From Thiotrichales bacterium 19S9-11 (GTDB taxonomy: Bacteria; Pseudomonadota; Gammaproteobacteria; Francisellales; Francisellaceae): a stretch of DNA of 64,000 nucleotides. This document shows positions 47,067 to 56,563 of this stretch, piece after piece. The stretch's first letter is position 1. Every line of letters starts with the position of its first letter. Location of the stretch: NCBI GenBank assembly GCA_021713395.1, contig JAKJJT010000007.1, positions 28,866 through 92,865 of the forward strand, read 5' to 3'. The notes under the pieces are model-generated. The model made no database searches. It saw only the letters and a list, made by a program, of their open reading frames with translations, and was not told the DNA's origin. Position numbers and translations under genes: made by a program.

Positions 47067-48087
47067 ACCTTTCTTGCTCTTCTAAATAGAGTTTGTAGCC
47101 AATTTCAAAAAAAGGATTAGTAAATGGTAATTCTTCTGGCTGTTTTATTGAGTCAGGTGATGGTTCCCCTTCTAGGTAAGCCGCATAAAACGAAGGTGGT
47201 TCAAGTCTATTATTATCTGTTTGATTATTATTTGAAGTTGTTATATCGTTACTCTCAGGCTCTAGGCTAGCAAGCAAATCTGAAAGTTTTAGATCTATTA
47301 AATCATCAACTTCTTTTTCACTTACTCCAGAAACAATAAGATGCTCAGGAAGTGGACCATGACGAATAATATTTTCTTCTTCATTTACTTTAGAAGTATT
47401 AAAATTCCCAGGAAGCGAGCCATGATGAATAATATTTTCTTGATCAAATAATATTAAGCAAAAGTCTACAGATTTAATTTTATCTTTATGATCAAAAGAG
47501 AATTTTAGATAGGTTGAAAACCCTAATAATTGAGCCCCAAGATAAATATTTCGTTGATCATCAATATACAAGGCATCACCAACTTCAATGCCTTTCTTTT
47601 TTAGTCTAGTTTTAATTGGTTGAAGTAAGATTTCCTTTTGTTTAATGTTGCCATTATTAACTTCAATAATTTCTTGATTAATTTCAACTTTTGAACCTAC
47701 ACCATAAACATTATCTGATGTAAATTGTATTTTTGCTTCACCTCGATGTTGATTTTCACTAAGCCACTGCTCATAAGCTTTATTAAGAATTTTGCAAACA
47801 ACACTGATTTGAGATTTTGTTGCAATATAAAACTCAATGCCCTTTACTAACCATTGATTATGTAAAGCCTCAAAGAAAGTATCGTTGATATACTTTAGTG
47901 GATTTTTTGCCATATCCATAAGCGCTTGTTTTCGAGATTCTTTATCTTCAGAACGTATCTTCCCTTTTCTTTCAAGAATATCTAGACCCACATCAATGGC
48001 TCTCTCATCAAAAATATCAATACCATAAGTATGAAGTTTAGTAATTGTGTCATCAAAATCTGAGATGACGGCTTTAGGGTTAGTCAT
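47044..48087 (-). CDS. HAD-superfamily hydrolase-like protein, candidate effector
   Basis: About 347 residues from ATG 48087. HAD motif I is intact (KAVISDFDDTIT, D10 and D12), a motif II Thr is in EFYIATKSQ, motif III Lys probably in KKKGIEVGD and motif IV in ALYIDDQRNIYLGAQLLGF. After ~225 the protein is acidic, with two near-repeats (ENIIHHGSLPGNF and ENIIRHGPLPEHL, about 35 residues apart) and a disordered, Asn/Asp/Pro-rich tail. Longer in-frame starts would run back through the upstream gene; ATG 48087 still overlaps it by 8 bases. Catalytic residues suggest a phosphatase; substrate unknown. Related in fold to the proteins at 344, 52597 and 53439. Confidence 0.7.
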   Translation of the reverse strand: MTNPKAVISDFDDTITKLHTYGIDIFDERAIDVGLDILERKGKIRSEDKESRKQALMDMAKNPLKYINDTFFEALHNQWLVKGIEFYIATKSQISVVCKILNKAYEQWLSENQHRGEAKIQFTSDNVYGVGSKVEINQEIIEVNNGNIKQKEILLQPIKTRLKKKGIEVGDALYIDDQRNIYLGAQLLGFSTYLKFSFDHKDKIKSVDFCLILFDQENIIHHGSLPGNFNTSKVNEEENIIRHGPLPEHLIVSGVSEKEVDDLIDLKLSDLLASLEPESNDITTSNNNQTDNNRLEPPSFYAAYLEGEPSPDSIKQPEELPFTNPFFEIGYKLYLEEQERFKQIAFD

Positions 48088-48877
48088 ATTCATTTTTATG
48101 TTCAGATTGGTTACTATAGCTTTGATAAAACGCATAAAATACATGTACGCAGGCTTGAGCAGTACTCTGCCCCCATTCAAACCAACCATTTTGAGGTTGA
48201 TCTGTTGAGTTGCTAGGTGAAGGTGACTTTTCAGATCCATTTGAACTGTTAACTAATAAATGTTCTTCTAAGAGATTGCTGTTGTCATTATCTGGTTTTA
48301 CAGGGGAGGTATCTTCTATATCAATTACGCTGTAGTCAGTTTCAGATGAAACCAACTTTGCTTCTGGTTCATTATCATCGCCTGTTGGTTCTTCTGCTAG
48401 AGATGCTACTAAAGTTTGGAAGTTTTCTTGATTATTTTTGTCAATTAGTTCGTTTTTTATGTTAGTTATAGCTGTCTTGTCATGTTTGTGAAATATAAGC
48501 TCTAAAAGAGAACTGGAAGACTCTTCAGTTTTATTTGTTAATAAACTATAAAGACGATCTTCTGGTATTGCTTTTAATACGGCCATAAGAGATTTATAAG
48601 GCTCTTCTCTTATATGCTTTTTGAGAAGGCCTTGACCAATAGAAGTATCATAAAACTCAGCTAATGCTTGTTTTGCATCTAGGTTTAGTCCTATAAAGTT
48701 AGGTTTTTTAGAAGAAATTTGATTTTTATCATTACTAAATGCTTGGTCTCTATTATCTTGTGAGTCAAACTCTGCATAAAAGCTAGACCTTCCTTTCTCA
48801 AGGTGTACAAAACCTTTAAAACCACGAAAATTACTAATTTTAATTAAATTATCTAGAGCCTCATTCATACTTACCAA
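48080..48877 (-). CDS. unrecognised acidic protein, candidate effector
   Basis: 265 residues, no signal peptide. The N-terminal ~150 residues are a folded, mostly helical part (LDNLIKISNFRGFKGFVHLE, AFSNDKNQI, LLKKHIREEPYKSLMAVLKA). Residues ~165-230 are a disordered Asp/Glu/Ser-rich linker and the C-terminus is aromatic (GWFEWGQSTAQACVHVFYAF). No family recognised. Its 3' end overlaps the HAD-like gene by 8 bases, so the two are probably one operon. The 182-base upstream gap is AT-rich without clear promoter. Confidence 0.6.
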   Translation of the reverse strand: MVSMNEALDNLIKISNFRGFKGFVHLEKGRSSFYAEFDSQDNRDQAFSNDKNQISSKKPNFIGLNLDAKQALAEFYDTSIGQGLLKKHIREEPYKSLMAVLKAIPEDRLYSLLTNKTEESSSSLLELIFHKHDKTAITNIKNELIDKNNQENFQTLVASLAEEPTGDDNEPEAKLVSSETDYSVIDIEDTSPVKPDNDNSNLLEEHLLVNSSNGSEKSPSPSNSTDQPQNGWFEWGQSTAQACVHVFYAFYQSYSNQSEHKNEYD

Positions 48878-49059
48878 CCCCTAAAATATAAAAAATACTA
48901 GTTGGTATTCTTTCATATTAAAAACAAAAATCATATAGGAAAAAAATTACAAAAATATAATTAATAGTTGTTATAAAAACAATTAAGAAATATATAGTTA
49001 AAATTTTTTTATAAAAAAATATGGTAGTACTTTGTTACAAAAGTAGTTTAAGAATTTGT

Positions 49060-50532
49060 CTAATTATGACGAATACTACGGTTTAGTATAATGCCAATGA
49101 TTGTTAATACAACAAGTGAGCCTACACCAAAGCTTAAAACATAAAAAGTAGGGTAACCGCCATAAGCTTTTTCTAAATCAAAGATAACCTGCCTAAGTAA
49201 TAAGGTTGTTAATATTGCAGGTATTACCATACGAATTAAAATATTAAATAAGCCAGTTAGATGAACATTAGACTGCTTTTTTAAGTTATAACGCAAGCGC
49301 TCAGCATCATAACCCCAACCAATAATTAAAGCTTGAATTAAGCATATAATTAATACGCCATAGCCTGCAATAAAGTGATCAATAATATCAAGAATATAAA
49401 GGCCATTATTGATGGTATAAATTAAGCTAAATACTAGAGCAAGTAACAGGACAATTAGCAAAATACCTTTACGTTGTAGTTTATTAGAGCCATCCATAAC
49501 AGCAGCTAAAATCGCTTCAGACATTGAAACAAGAGAGGTAAAAGCTAATGCAAATAAAGCAAGATAGAAAATAGTTGCAAAAATACCTTCTCCAAATGGC
49601 AATAAGGCAAGCGCTTGAGGAAAAACAACAAATGCAAGACCAATACCGCCTTCAACAACTTCATGAATTGGTGTATTTGTAATTGTTGCATAGTAACCCA
49701 AGACAGAATAAATAATTAGGCCACTAACAAAGGCAATACAAGTGTCGCCAACAATAACAGCAGTTGCCATTTTTTTGATATTAACTTCAGTATCTAAAAT
49801 AGCACCATAGGCAAACATGACACCAAAACCGATAGATAGTGTAAATAATACCTGACTTGCGGCATCAAACCATAAGTTTAGTGAATACAAAGATGACCAT
49901 TCAGGCGCTAGAAATAACATAAGTCCTTTAGAAGCACCTTCTAAAAATAAAGAGTTAATCAATAAAATAAATAGGAAAAGGAAAGGGATTGGTGTAACCC
50001 ATTTAGCAACACGAGCAATACCGGATGTTCCTTTATAAACAGCAAGGTACAAAACAATAAATATACCAATAACACCTAAAAAAATAGGAATATTTAAATG
50101 CGTTACTTGAGAGATATGGCTTGTTAGATTAAGAAAGTGATCATGGAAGTAGATATTTGCATCTTCCTTCCAAGGTAAGCTTGGCGCTGCAATGGCATAA
50201 TTAACAACCCAGCTTGTAATGACAACATAATAGGTTAAAACTCCAAATGAAACGAGAACTGCTAACCAACCAACTAATTTGAATTTAGCTGATTTTCCAA
50301 TCGCTCCTAATGACCTTGGTGCAGCAAATCGTGTGATTTGTCCTAAACCAATTTCCATAATTAATAATGGTAAACCTAAGATGAATAAACAAATAAAATA
50401 AGCAACGAAAAAAGCACCGCCACCATGCTCATAAGCAAGATAAGGGAAGCGCCAAACATTACCTAGTCCAGCCGCTGAACCAATTGCGGCAAGCACAAAA
50501 ATCCAGCCTGATTTAAAGTTTTCACGTTTCAT
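49060..50532 (-). CDS. neurotransmitter:sodium symporter (NSS) family transporter
   Basis: About 490 residues, 11-12 transmembrane helices. The NSS signature AIGSAAGLGNVWRFPYLAYE lies in helix 1, with IMEIGLGQITR after helix 2 and the helix 6 region FTLSIGFGVMFAYGAI. Bacterial NSS members (LeuT, TnaT, MhsT) import amino acids with sodium. The substrate is unknown. I use ATG 50532 (GGTGG ahead); a GTG at 50544 adds four residues. Confidence 0.94.
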   Translation of the reverse strand: MKRENFKSGWIFVLAAIGSAAGLGNVWRFPYLAYEHGGGAFFVAYFICLFILGLPLLIMEIGLGQITRFAAPRSLGAIGKSAKFKLVGWLAVLVSFGVLTYYVVITSWVVNYAIAAPSLPWKEDANIYFHDHFLNLTSHISQVTHLNIPIFLGVIGIFIVLYLAVYKGTSGIARVAKWVTPIPFLFLFILLINSLFLEGASKGLMLFLAPEWSSLYSLNLWFDAASQVLFTLSIGFGVMFAYGAILDTEVNIKKMATAVIVGDTCIAFVSGLIIYSVLGYYATITNTPIHEVVEGGIGLAFVVFPQALALLPFGEGIFATIFYLALFALAFTSLVSMSEAILAAVMDGSNKLQRKGILLIVLLLALVFSLIYTINNGLYILDIIDHFIAGYGVLIICLIQALIIGWGYDAERLRYNLKKQSNVHLTGLFNILIRMVIPAILTTLLLRQVIFDLEKAYGGYPTFYVLSFGVGSLVVLTIIGIILNRSIRHN

Positions 50533-50592
50533 TAAATATTCCACCTAGGTTATTTAGTTAATATAAAAATATAACATAATTATAATAAAAGG

Positions 50593-52488
50593 CTAGACAA
50601 AGTCTGCTTTGGATTTCAAGTTGGCTTTTTTTAGATAGATAAGCAATAAGCTAATCGCAGCTGGTGTTACACCAGAAATCCTTGAAGCTTGAGCAATTGT
50701 TGTTGGTCTTGCGTCAGTTAGTTTTTGGCGAACTTCGTTTGATAAACTTTGAATGCGCTGGTAGTCTAAATGCTCAGGTATAGTCATAGACTCTAGTTCT
50801 TTTTGTTTTTCAATGTCATTGAGCGCTCTTGTGATATAACCATCATATTTGGCTTGAATTTCAATTTGTTCAGATGCCTGGGTATGTTGAACGCTAGGAC
50901 CAAAAGTTTCAACTTGCATCAATTTTTCATAAGTCATTTCAGGGCGCTTTAGTAGATCAAATGCATTCACATCAGCACTTATAGGGTGTGGTATAATGGC
51001 TTCTAGTTCTTTTGCTTTTGGGCTTTTAGGTCCAATCCAAAGTTTACGTAAACGAGTTATTTCATTTTCTATCTGTTGTTGTTTTTCTTCAAAAAATTGG
51101 AAACGTTTATTATTAACTAAACCTAGTTCTCGGCCAATTGGTGTTAGACGTAAATCTGCATTATCTTCACGAAGCAATAAACGATACTCTGCTCTTGATG
51201 TAAACATACGATAAGGCTCTTGTGTACCGTTTGTAATAAGATCATCAATTAATACACCCATATAAGCTTGATCTCGTGTTGGATACCAGCTTGGTTTGTT
51301 ATTAGTCATCAATGCCGCATTAAGTCCTGCAATAAGGCCTTGGGCTGCGGCTTCTTCATAACCAGTTGTTCCATTGATTTGACCAGCAAAAAATAGGTTT
51401 TTAATATGTTTTGTTTCTAGCGTAGGCTTTAAGTCTCTTGGATCAAAATAATCATACTCAATGGCATAACCAGGGCGAGTAATATGTGCATTTTCAAAAC
51501 CTTTCATTGATCTTACAATATCAAGCTGCACATCAAAAGGTAGAGACGTAGAGATACCATTTGGGTATAACTCTTGACTATCTAAGCCTTCAGGCTCAAC
51601 AAAAACTTGATGTGATGTTTTATCTGAAAAGCGAACAATTTTATCTTCAATTGATGGACAGTAACGAGGGCCAATACCTTCAATAACACCGCCGTACATT
51701 GGCGAACGATCAAGATTATTACGAATAATTTCATGAGTTTTTTCATTGGTATGAGTAATATAACATGGCACTTGTTGAGGGTGATCAGAAGCCTTGCCTA
51801 AAAATGAAAAGACAGGTACTGGTGTATCACCTGGCTGTATTTGCATGACTAAAAAATCAACTGTTTTTGCATCAATTCGTGGTGGGGTACCTGTTTTTAA
51901 ACGACCAACACGAAAAGGCAATGCTCTTAAGCGTTCAGATAAGGCATTACTTGGTGCATCACCTGCTCGACCGCCTTGATATTGGTTAAACCCAATATGA
52001 ATCTTACCACCTAAGAAAGTACCAACGGTTAAAACAACACAATTAGCTTTAAAAGTTAATCCCATTTGCGTAATAACACCACAAACACGATCATTTTCAA
52101 CAACAAGGTCATCAACTGATTGTTGAAAGAAAGTCAAATTTTCTTGTGACTGAAGCATAGATTGGATTGCTTTTCGATATAATGTACGATCAGCTTGTGC
52201 TCTTGTTGCTCGAACAGCAGGACCTTTTCTAGAGTTTAGTGTTCTAAATTGGATGCCTGCTTGATCAATTGCCTGTGCCATAAGACCACCTAAGGCATCA
52301 ATCTCTTTTACAAGATGACCTTTACCAATACCACCAATGGCAGGGTTACATGACATTTGACCAATGGTATCAATATTTTGTGTTAGTAATAGCGTTTTTG
52401 CGCCCATTCTAGCAGAAGCATGCGCAGCTTCTGTACCCGCATGACCACCACCAACAACAATCACGTCAAAATGCTCAGGATAAATCAT
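50593..52488 (-). CDS. mnmG: tRNA uridine-5-carboxymethylaminomethyl modification enzyme MnmG (GidA)
   Basis: 631 residues, the normal length. FAD-binding [52 protein letters not shown], the Cys in [13 protein letters not shown] and [20 protein letters not shown] are all present, with the helical MnmE/tRNA-binding C-terminus. With MnmE it modifies U34 of several tRNAs. mnmE is not in the window. Confidence 0.97.
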   Translation of the reverse strand: MIYPEHFDVIVVGGGHAGTEAAHASARMGAKTLLLTQNIDTIGQMSCNPAIGGIGKGHLVKEIDALGGLMAQAIDQAGIQFRTLNSRKGPAVRATRAQADRTLYRKAIQSMLQSQENLTFFQQSVDDLVVENDRVCGVITQMGLTFKANCVVLTVGTFLGGKIHIGFNQYQGGRAGDAPSNALSERLRALPFRVGRLKTGTPPRIDAKTVDFLVMQIQPGDTPVPVFSFLGKASDHPQQVPCYITHTNEKTHEIIRNNLDRSPMYGGVIEGIGPRYCPSIEDKIVRFSDKTSHQVFVEPEGLDSQELYPNGISTSLPFDVQLDIVRSMKGFENAHITRPGYAIEYDYFDPRDLKPTLETKHIKNLFFAGQINGTTGYEEAAAQGLIAGLNAALMTNNKPSWYPTRDQAYMGVLIDDLITNGTQEPYRMFTSRAEYRLLLREDNADLRLTPIGRELGLVNNKRFQFFEEKQQQIENEITRLRKLWIGPKSPKAKELEAIIPHPISADVNAFDLLKRPEMTYEKLMQVETFGPSVQHTQASEQIEIQAKYDGYITRALNDIEKQKELESMTIPEHLDYQRIQSLSNEVRQKLTDARPTTIAQASRISGVTPAAISLLLIYLKKANLKSKADFV

Positions 52489-52596
52489 TAACTAAACCTT
52501 CTTAAAACTTAATTTTATTTATAGTTTTTATTCTTTAAAAAATATTGGCGCTATTTTAACGTAAAACGTTAACAGATGCTAGAGGTTAAATTTTGA

Positions 52597-53328
52597 TCAA
52601 TGTTGATTAAGATCTTTAGTATATGAAAACCCTCCAGCTGGTTTTTTCTTTTGAGAGTAATTAAAAGTAACATGGGGAACTGATGATTCTTTAGGCTTTT
52701 CTTTTTTGATATCACTAGAATTCTGTTGTTGGGGGTTTTGTATTTGTTGTGGCTCTTTAGCCTTTTGTGTTATAAGGCATTGATGTTGTAGATCTGAAAT
52801 AGTCAAATTTTTTAGCATTAACTTAGCTTCTAGTTGATTTACATGTAATGAAGACAAACTATCAGTATTTATAAAGTAAGTATAAAATCCGTTTTTAACA
52901 CCAATAGAATGAAGCTCTTTACTGTTTGTTGCTAGCACTAAGGTTTCTGCTAAGTTAGAATAATGTGCATAACATCTTCTCAATGTTTCTTGCCAATTGT
53001 TGTTTGAGTAAACAACATGACTGATCTGACCATCTAGATTACTTTCTTTTAATTTATTTTTAACTTCTTCTCTTTTATCATTAGGTTCTAACAAGAGAGC
53101 AATGGAGTACCCTTTTTCCTTTAAATCATTTAATTGCTGTGAGGTAATAAAGAAAGATTTTTTGAGGCAATTATCTAGAGAATAATCACATATGCTATTG
53201 TAATGAAAAATAATAAGTTTTTGATTTATGTTTTGTTTACTATCGTGTCTTTTGATTGTGTCATCTTTAATTTTATTAATATCAAATACTTTGATTTTCA
53301 TACTGTTATGCTCAAATAATTTTTTCAT
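52597..53328 (-). CDS. degenerate HAD-like protein, candidate effector
   Basis: 243 residues, no signal peptide. A Rossmann-like core: QKLIIFHYNSICD (where HAD motif I DxD would be, here H-x-N), SIALLLEPNDKREEV (motif II position), and ETLVLATNSKELHSIGVKNG followed by FYTYFINTD (motif IV position). The last 60 residues are Gln/Lys/Pro-rich and disordered. Alignment by eye with the gene at 53439 (LIIFDANVLINQN, LLCIISDSENKAKNLQQCLK) shows the same order of strands. Catalytic aspartates are lost, so it is probably a binding or scaffold protein if expressed. Confidence 0.6.
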   Translation of the reverse strand: MKKLFEHNSMKIKVFDINKIKDDTIKRHDSKQNINQKLIIFHYNSICDYSLDNCLKKSFFITSQQLNDLKEKGYSIALLLEPNDKREEVKNKLKESNLDGQISHVVYSNNNWQETLRRCYAHYSNLAETLVLATNSKELHSIGVKNGFYTYFINTDSLSSLHVNQLEAKLMLKNLTISDLQHQCLITQKAKEPQQIQNPQQQNSSDIKKEKPKESSVPHVTFNYSQKKKPAGGFSYTKDLNQH

Positions 53329-53438
53329 GTATAAATTAAGATTTTAACAATGTAAATAATTGAAAACAAATATAAAAATATTTCAAAAAAATCATAATAA
53401 AATTAAGAATGTGTTTGATACATATCTAAAATTATGTA

Positions 53439-53975
53439 TCAAATAAATGGCCTTACATTATTAGGCATAGCTAAGTTTGCAATAAAAGACTGAACACTAA
53501 ATAGCTCAGGTGGATTTTGAGGTGTTTGTATTACTTGTATTGCATTATGAAGGTTTGCTTTATTTGGATTTGTAATTACATAAGAAGAAAATTTAAACAT
53601 TTCATTTTCATATTTTGATGATGATGTTTCAGAATTAGATAATAAATTAATTTTTCCTATTGCTCGACTATAGCATTTAGTGCAGCCATCAATAGCTTCC
53701 TCTTTACTATCAGCGTATACAATCATATCAAAAAACGTAGTTAACGTTTCATTTTTTAAACATTGTTGTAAATTTTTTGCTTTATTTTCTGAGTCTGAAA
53801 TAATACACAATAAGTAGCCATCATTGTATATGAGCTTTTTTAACTGTTCTTTAGCTATAAAAAGCTCATTATTTTGATTTATTAGAACATTAGCATCAAA
53901 AATTATTAATTCATCATTTTTTCCAGTTATCATTCTAAATTCCAATTCATCCGCGCGATAGATTGACAATGGCAT
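53439..53975 (-). CDS. degenerate HAD-like protein, paralog of its neighbour
   Basis: 178 residues. ELIIFDANVLINQ places one Asp (D27) at the motif I nucleophile site, while the second Asp is replaced by Asn. LLCIISDSENKAKNLQQCLK follows (motif II Ser) and then FDMIVYADSKEEAIDGCTKC. The second half recalls the protein at 52597 in strand order but ends earlier. Unknown function. It lies 110 bases upstream of that gene on the same strand, consistent with an old tandem duplication. Confidence 0.6.
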   Translation of the reverse strand: MPLSIYRADELEFRMITGKNDELIIFDANVLINQNNELFIAKEQLKKLIYNDGYLLCIISDSENKAKNLQQCLKNETLTTFFDMIVYADSKEEAIDGCTKCYSRAIGKINLLSNSETSSSKYENEMFKFSSYVITNPNKANLHNAIQVIQTPQNPPELFSVQSFIANLAMPNNVRPFI

Positions 53976-54033
53976 AACTAACTTCCTATTATTTTGTTAT
54001 TTCTTACTAAAAAATATTTAAAAAGGCTTAATT

Positions 54034-54186
54034 ATGTATTGTGTCATATTTAAATCAAAATTAAAAAACACGAATGATCAAGAGTATAAAAAAACAGCAG
54101 ATCAAATGTTAAATTTAGCTAAAGAGCAAAATGGTTTTATTAGTTTTGAGCATTATTTTTCAGAGCCTACAGGTCACTTTATTTAG
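54034..54186 (+). pseudogene. truncated antibiotic biosynthesis monooxygenase (ABM) domain protein
   Basis: A 50-residue frame, MYCVIFKSKLKN then YKKTADQMLNLAKEQNGFIS and FEHYFSEPTG, matches the first half of small ABM/YgiN-type proteins (about 95-105 residues), which begin with a VIF strand and a helix before a GF strand. The frame stops at TAG 54184-54186, and the remaining half of the fold is not found downstream before the next gene at 54292. It is therefore probably a decayed remnant. The 54187-54291 stretch is AT-rich and holds only the RBS region of the next gene. Confidence 0.6.
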
Positions 54187-54291
54187 AAAAACTAAACTAT
54201 AGATTAATAATTGTAAGTTTTAATAACATTTTTTATCATTTATAATTAAAAAAATCTTAACAAAAGACTTTAATCACTGGGAGAATGTTTT

Positions 54292-54864
54292 ATGAGTAAA
54301 TTACTATTAGCAATTGACTTTATTAATGATATTGTTCATGAGGATGGTGCATTTGGAAAATATAATGCGCCTTATTTAACTGAGCATAACGTATTAGAAA
54401 ATGCAAATAAAGCAATTAAACATGCAAGAGAGAATAATATACCTGTTGCACATGTTAAAGTAGGCTTTAGTAAGTCCTATCTTGAATGTCCAGCACAGTC
54501 GCCAGTTTTTTCAAATGCTAGAAAATTTAAAGCACTAGAGTTAGGCACTTGGGGAACAGAGTTTCATGATTCCATGGATATTCAAGAAGATGATTATATT
54601 ATTACAAAGCATCGAATTAGTGCCTTTTATAATACGAGTTTAGAATGTGTTTTAAGGGCCAATGGTATTGATGAAATTATTATTATTGGAGTTTCAACAC
54701 AGATGACAGTTGAGTTAACAGCACGTGAAGCACATGATCGTGATTATATTGTTACAGTACTTGAAGATGCTTGTGGTGCAAATGATTTTGAAACGCACAC
54801 AGGCTCAGTCAATAGCATCAAAAAAATTGCGACGGTTAGCTCAGTAAACGATTGGATTAGTTAA
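54292..54864 (+). CDS. isochorismatase-like family hydrolase lacking the usual cysteine
   Basis: 190 residues, complete fold. Asp of the triad is D9 (LLLAIDFINDIV) and Lys is K106 (IITKHRISAF). The nucleophile-elbow strand reads GVSTQMTVELTAREAHDRDY, where most cysteine hydrolases have GVxTxxCV; the Cys position is Thr139 here. True isochorismatases (EntB, PhzD) also lack that Cys, so it is not necessarily inactive, but nicotinamidase-type chemistry is unlikely. GGGAG precedes ATG 54292. The next gene begins 2 bases after its stop. Confidence 0.88.
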   Translation: MSKLLLAIDFINDIVHEDGAFGKYNAPYLTEHNVLENANKAIKHARENNIPVAHVKVGFSKSYLECPAQSPVFSNARKFKALELGTWGTEFHDSMDIQEDDYIITKHRISAFYNTSLECVLRANGIDEIIIIGVSTQMTVELTAREAHDRDYIVTVLEDACGANDFETHTGSVNSIKKIATVSSVNDWIS

Positions 54865-54866
54865 AA

Positions 54867-55832
54867 GTGAAGGGACTATGCAATTATTTAAAATCTGAAG
54901 TTGTAGAAACTCATAAAATAATAGCATGCATCGTTTCTATACTTCCAGGTATTCTATTAGTCTCTTATTATCAAAACCCTCATTTTTTTATTGCGTGCCT
55001 GTTACCTATATGTAGTTTAATGCCTTATGGTAAAAGCTTTTCTAAAAAATATTACTGTTTTGTGCTTTTATTTTGCATCACTTGTAGTAGTGTCGGTGGA
55101 GCCTACTTACTAAGTCATAGCCAGTTATTATTTTGGCTTTTAATGTTGTTAGTTAGTGTTGTTTTAGGCTTCTTTGAAGCAAATATTGACCAACTAAAAA
55201 CATTAAGTTCCTGGGTTTTTATTGGTATTTTATATGGCAGTTATGAGTTACAGACATTTAGTTTAACAATTAGTACCTTTCAGTACCTATTAATTATTTT
55301 TACTAGTTTATTAACAACTATACTTTTTGTTCAATTAGCTAAAGTTAATTTTTCTAATTATCAGTTTAAAGTACGTTTAGATTATCGCGAAATAATTCAT
55401 TACCTGAAGTATACCTTTTATTTACTAATTGCATTGGTTATTTTTATAGTTTTGCCAATAAAAGAGCCACAGTGGTATTTTTGGTCAGGGTTATCAGTAT
55501 TAAGCTTAAATATTGGTAATGCAGTCAATAAGATTAAACTTCGAGCAATATCAGGAGCTGTTGGTATTTTTTTAGGTATGTTTGTTATTCACTTTCTATC
55601 AGAAAGTCTATTTTTAATGATTATTAGTTATATTGGGATTGTATTGAGTTTAATGGCTTTTAAACAGTATATTTATAATTTCAGTATTCGGTGTTTTTTT
55701 ATCGTTTTATTTGCAGGTTCACAGGCAATGAGTGTTGCTCAAATTAGAATTGTTGATGTTATTATAGGTGGTTTAATTGGTTTAGTAATGAGTATTAGCT
55801 TATCATTATTATATAAAAAATCGAACAATTGA
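54867..55832 (+). CDS. FUSC-like integral membrane protein
   Basis: 321 residues, about ten hydrophobic segments grouped in two halves. The segment PQWYFWSGLSVLSLNIGNAV then LRAISGAVGIFLGMFVIHFL resembles the FUSC (fusaric acid resistance/aromatic acid exporter) signature, but the large cytosolic domains of AaeB-type members are absent. Starts at GTG 54867, nearly touching the hydrolase gene, so the two are an operon. Export of a small acid is a guess. Confidence 0.6.
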   Translation: MKGLCNYLKSEVVETHKIIACIVSILPGILLVSYYQNPHFFIACLLPICSLMPYGKSFSKKYYCFVLLFCITCSSVGGAYLLSHSQLLFWLLMLLVSVVLGFFEANIDQLKTLSSWVFIGILYGSYELQTFSLTISTFQYLLIIFTSLLTTILFVQLAKVNFSNYQFKVRLDYREIIHYLKYTFYLLIALVIFIVLPIKEPQWYFWSGLSVLSLNIGNAVNKIKLRAISGAVGIFLGMFVIHFLSESLFLMIISYIGIVLSLMAFKQYIYNFSIRCFFIVLFAGSQAMSVAQIRIVDVIIGGLIGLVMSISLSLLYKKSNN

Positions 55833-55860
55833 TATACTAATTTTAAAAGTTAAGGCAAGG

Positions 55861-56544
55861 TTAATCCAACCCACAAGCTAAATTTGCAGGTACTGCAATA
55901 TCCATATATTTTGGGTTAGGTAAGTTTAAGTTTGCCATGATCTCAGCATATTCATCTGCATTTTTTACCTTTAATCGTGGATTGAAGTTTTTTTCTTCAT
56001 AAATACTACTTGAAGTTCGTCCGTTATAATCATGAGCTGGATAAACAAGGGTTTCTTCATCTAAAGTAAATAATTTGTGCATAATGCTATCATATTGTGC
56101 GTAAGAATCACCATTTTGAAAGTCCGTTCTACCTGTCCCTCGAATTAAAAGCGTATCACCAGTAAATACCAAGTTATTTAATAGGAAGCTGTAAGAGTCG
56201 TCAGTATGACCAGGTGTATAAATTGCCTTAAGTTTTAAACCATCAAAATTAATAACTTCATCTTCCTTGACTTTGACAGATACACACTCAGCTTTAGATT
56301 GTTCACCCATGATACTTTGACAATTAAGTCGGTCACGTAATACGCCGAGAGCTGTAATATGATCGGCATGAACATGTGTATCAATAGCAGCAATAAGCTT
56401 TAAATCTAACTCTTTAATTAATGTTTCATACTCAAGTGCCTTATCTTTGACAGGGTCAATGATAAGGCCTTCGCGGCCAACGCCTGAGGCAATTAAATAG
56501 GTATAAGTGAAAGTATCAAAATCAAATAGCTGTTTAAATATCAT
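55861..56544 (-). CDS. persulfide dioxygenase-like metallo-beta-lactamase-fold protein
   Basis: 227 residues. Metal ligands are seen in THVHADHITALG (HxHxDH), TPGHTDDSYSFLL, VFTGDTLLIRGTGRTDFQNG and YPAHDYNG. This set, with GRTDFQ and HDYNGRT, matches ETHE1/Blh-type persulfide dioxygenases, which oxidise glutathione persulfide to sulfite. A rhodanese gene lies directly upstream on the same strand (19-base gap), the typical sulfide-detoxification pair. Confidence 0.9.
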   Translation of the reverse strand: MIFKQLFDFDTFTYTYLIASGVGREGLIIDPVKDKALEYETLIKELDLKLIAAIDTHVHADHITALGVLRDRLNCQSIMGEQSKAECVSVKVKEDEVINFDGLKLKAIYTPGHTDDSYSFLLNNLVFTGDTLLIRGTGRTDFQNGDSYAQYDSIMHKLFTLDEETLVYPAHDYNGRTSSSIYEEKNFNPRLKVKNADEYAEIMANLNLPNPKYMDIAVPANLACGLD

Positions 56545-56563
56545 ATCTATTTCCTTGAAGTAA

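Noticed and set aside
48088..48240. N-terminal extension of the HAD-like gene
   Set aside because: It runs backward through the end of the upstream gene, and the HAD fold begins just after ATG 48087.
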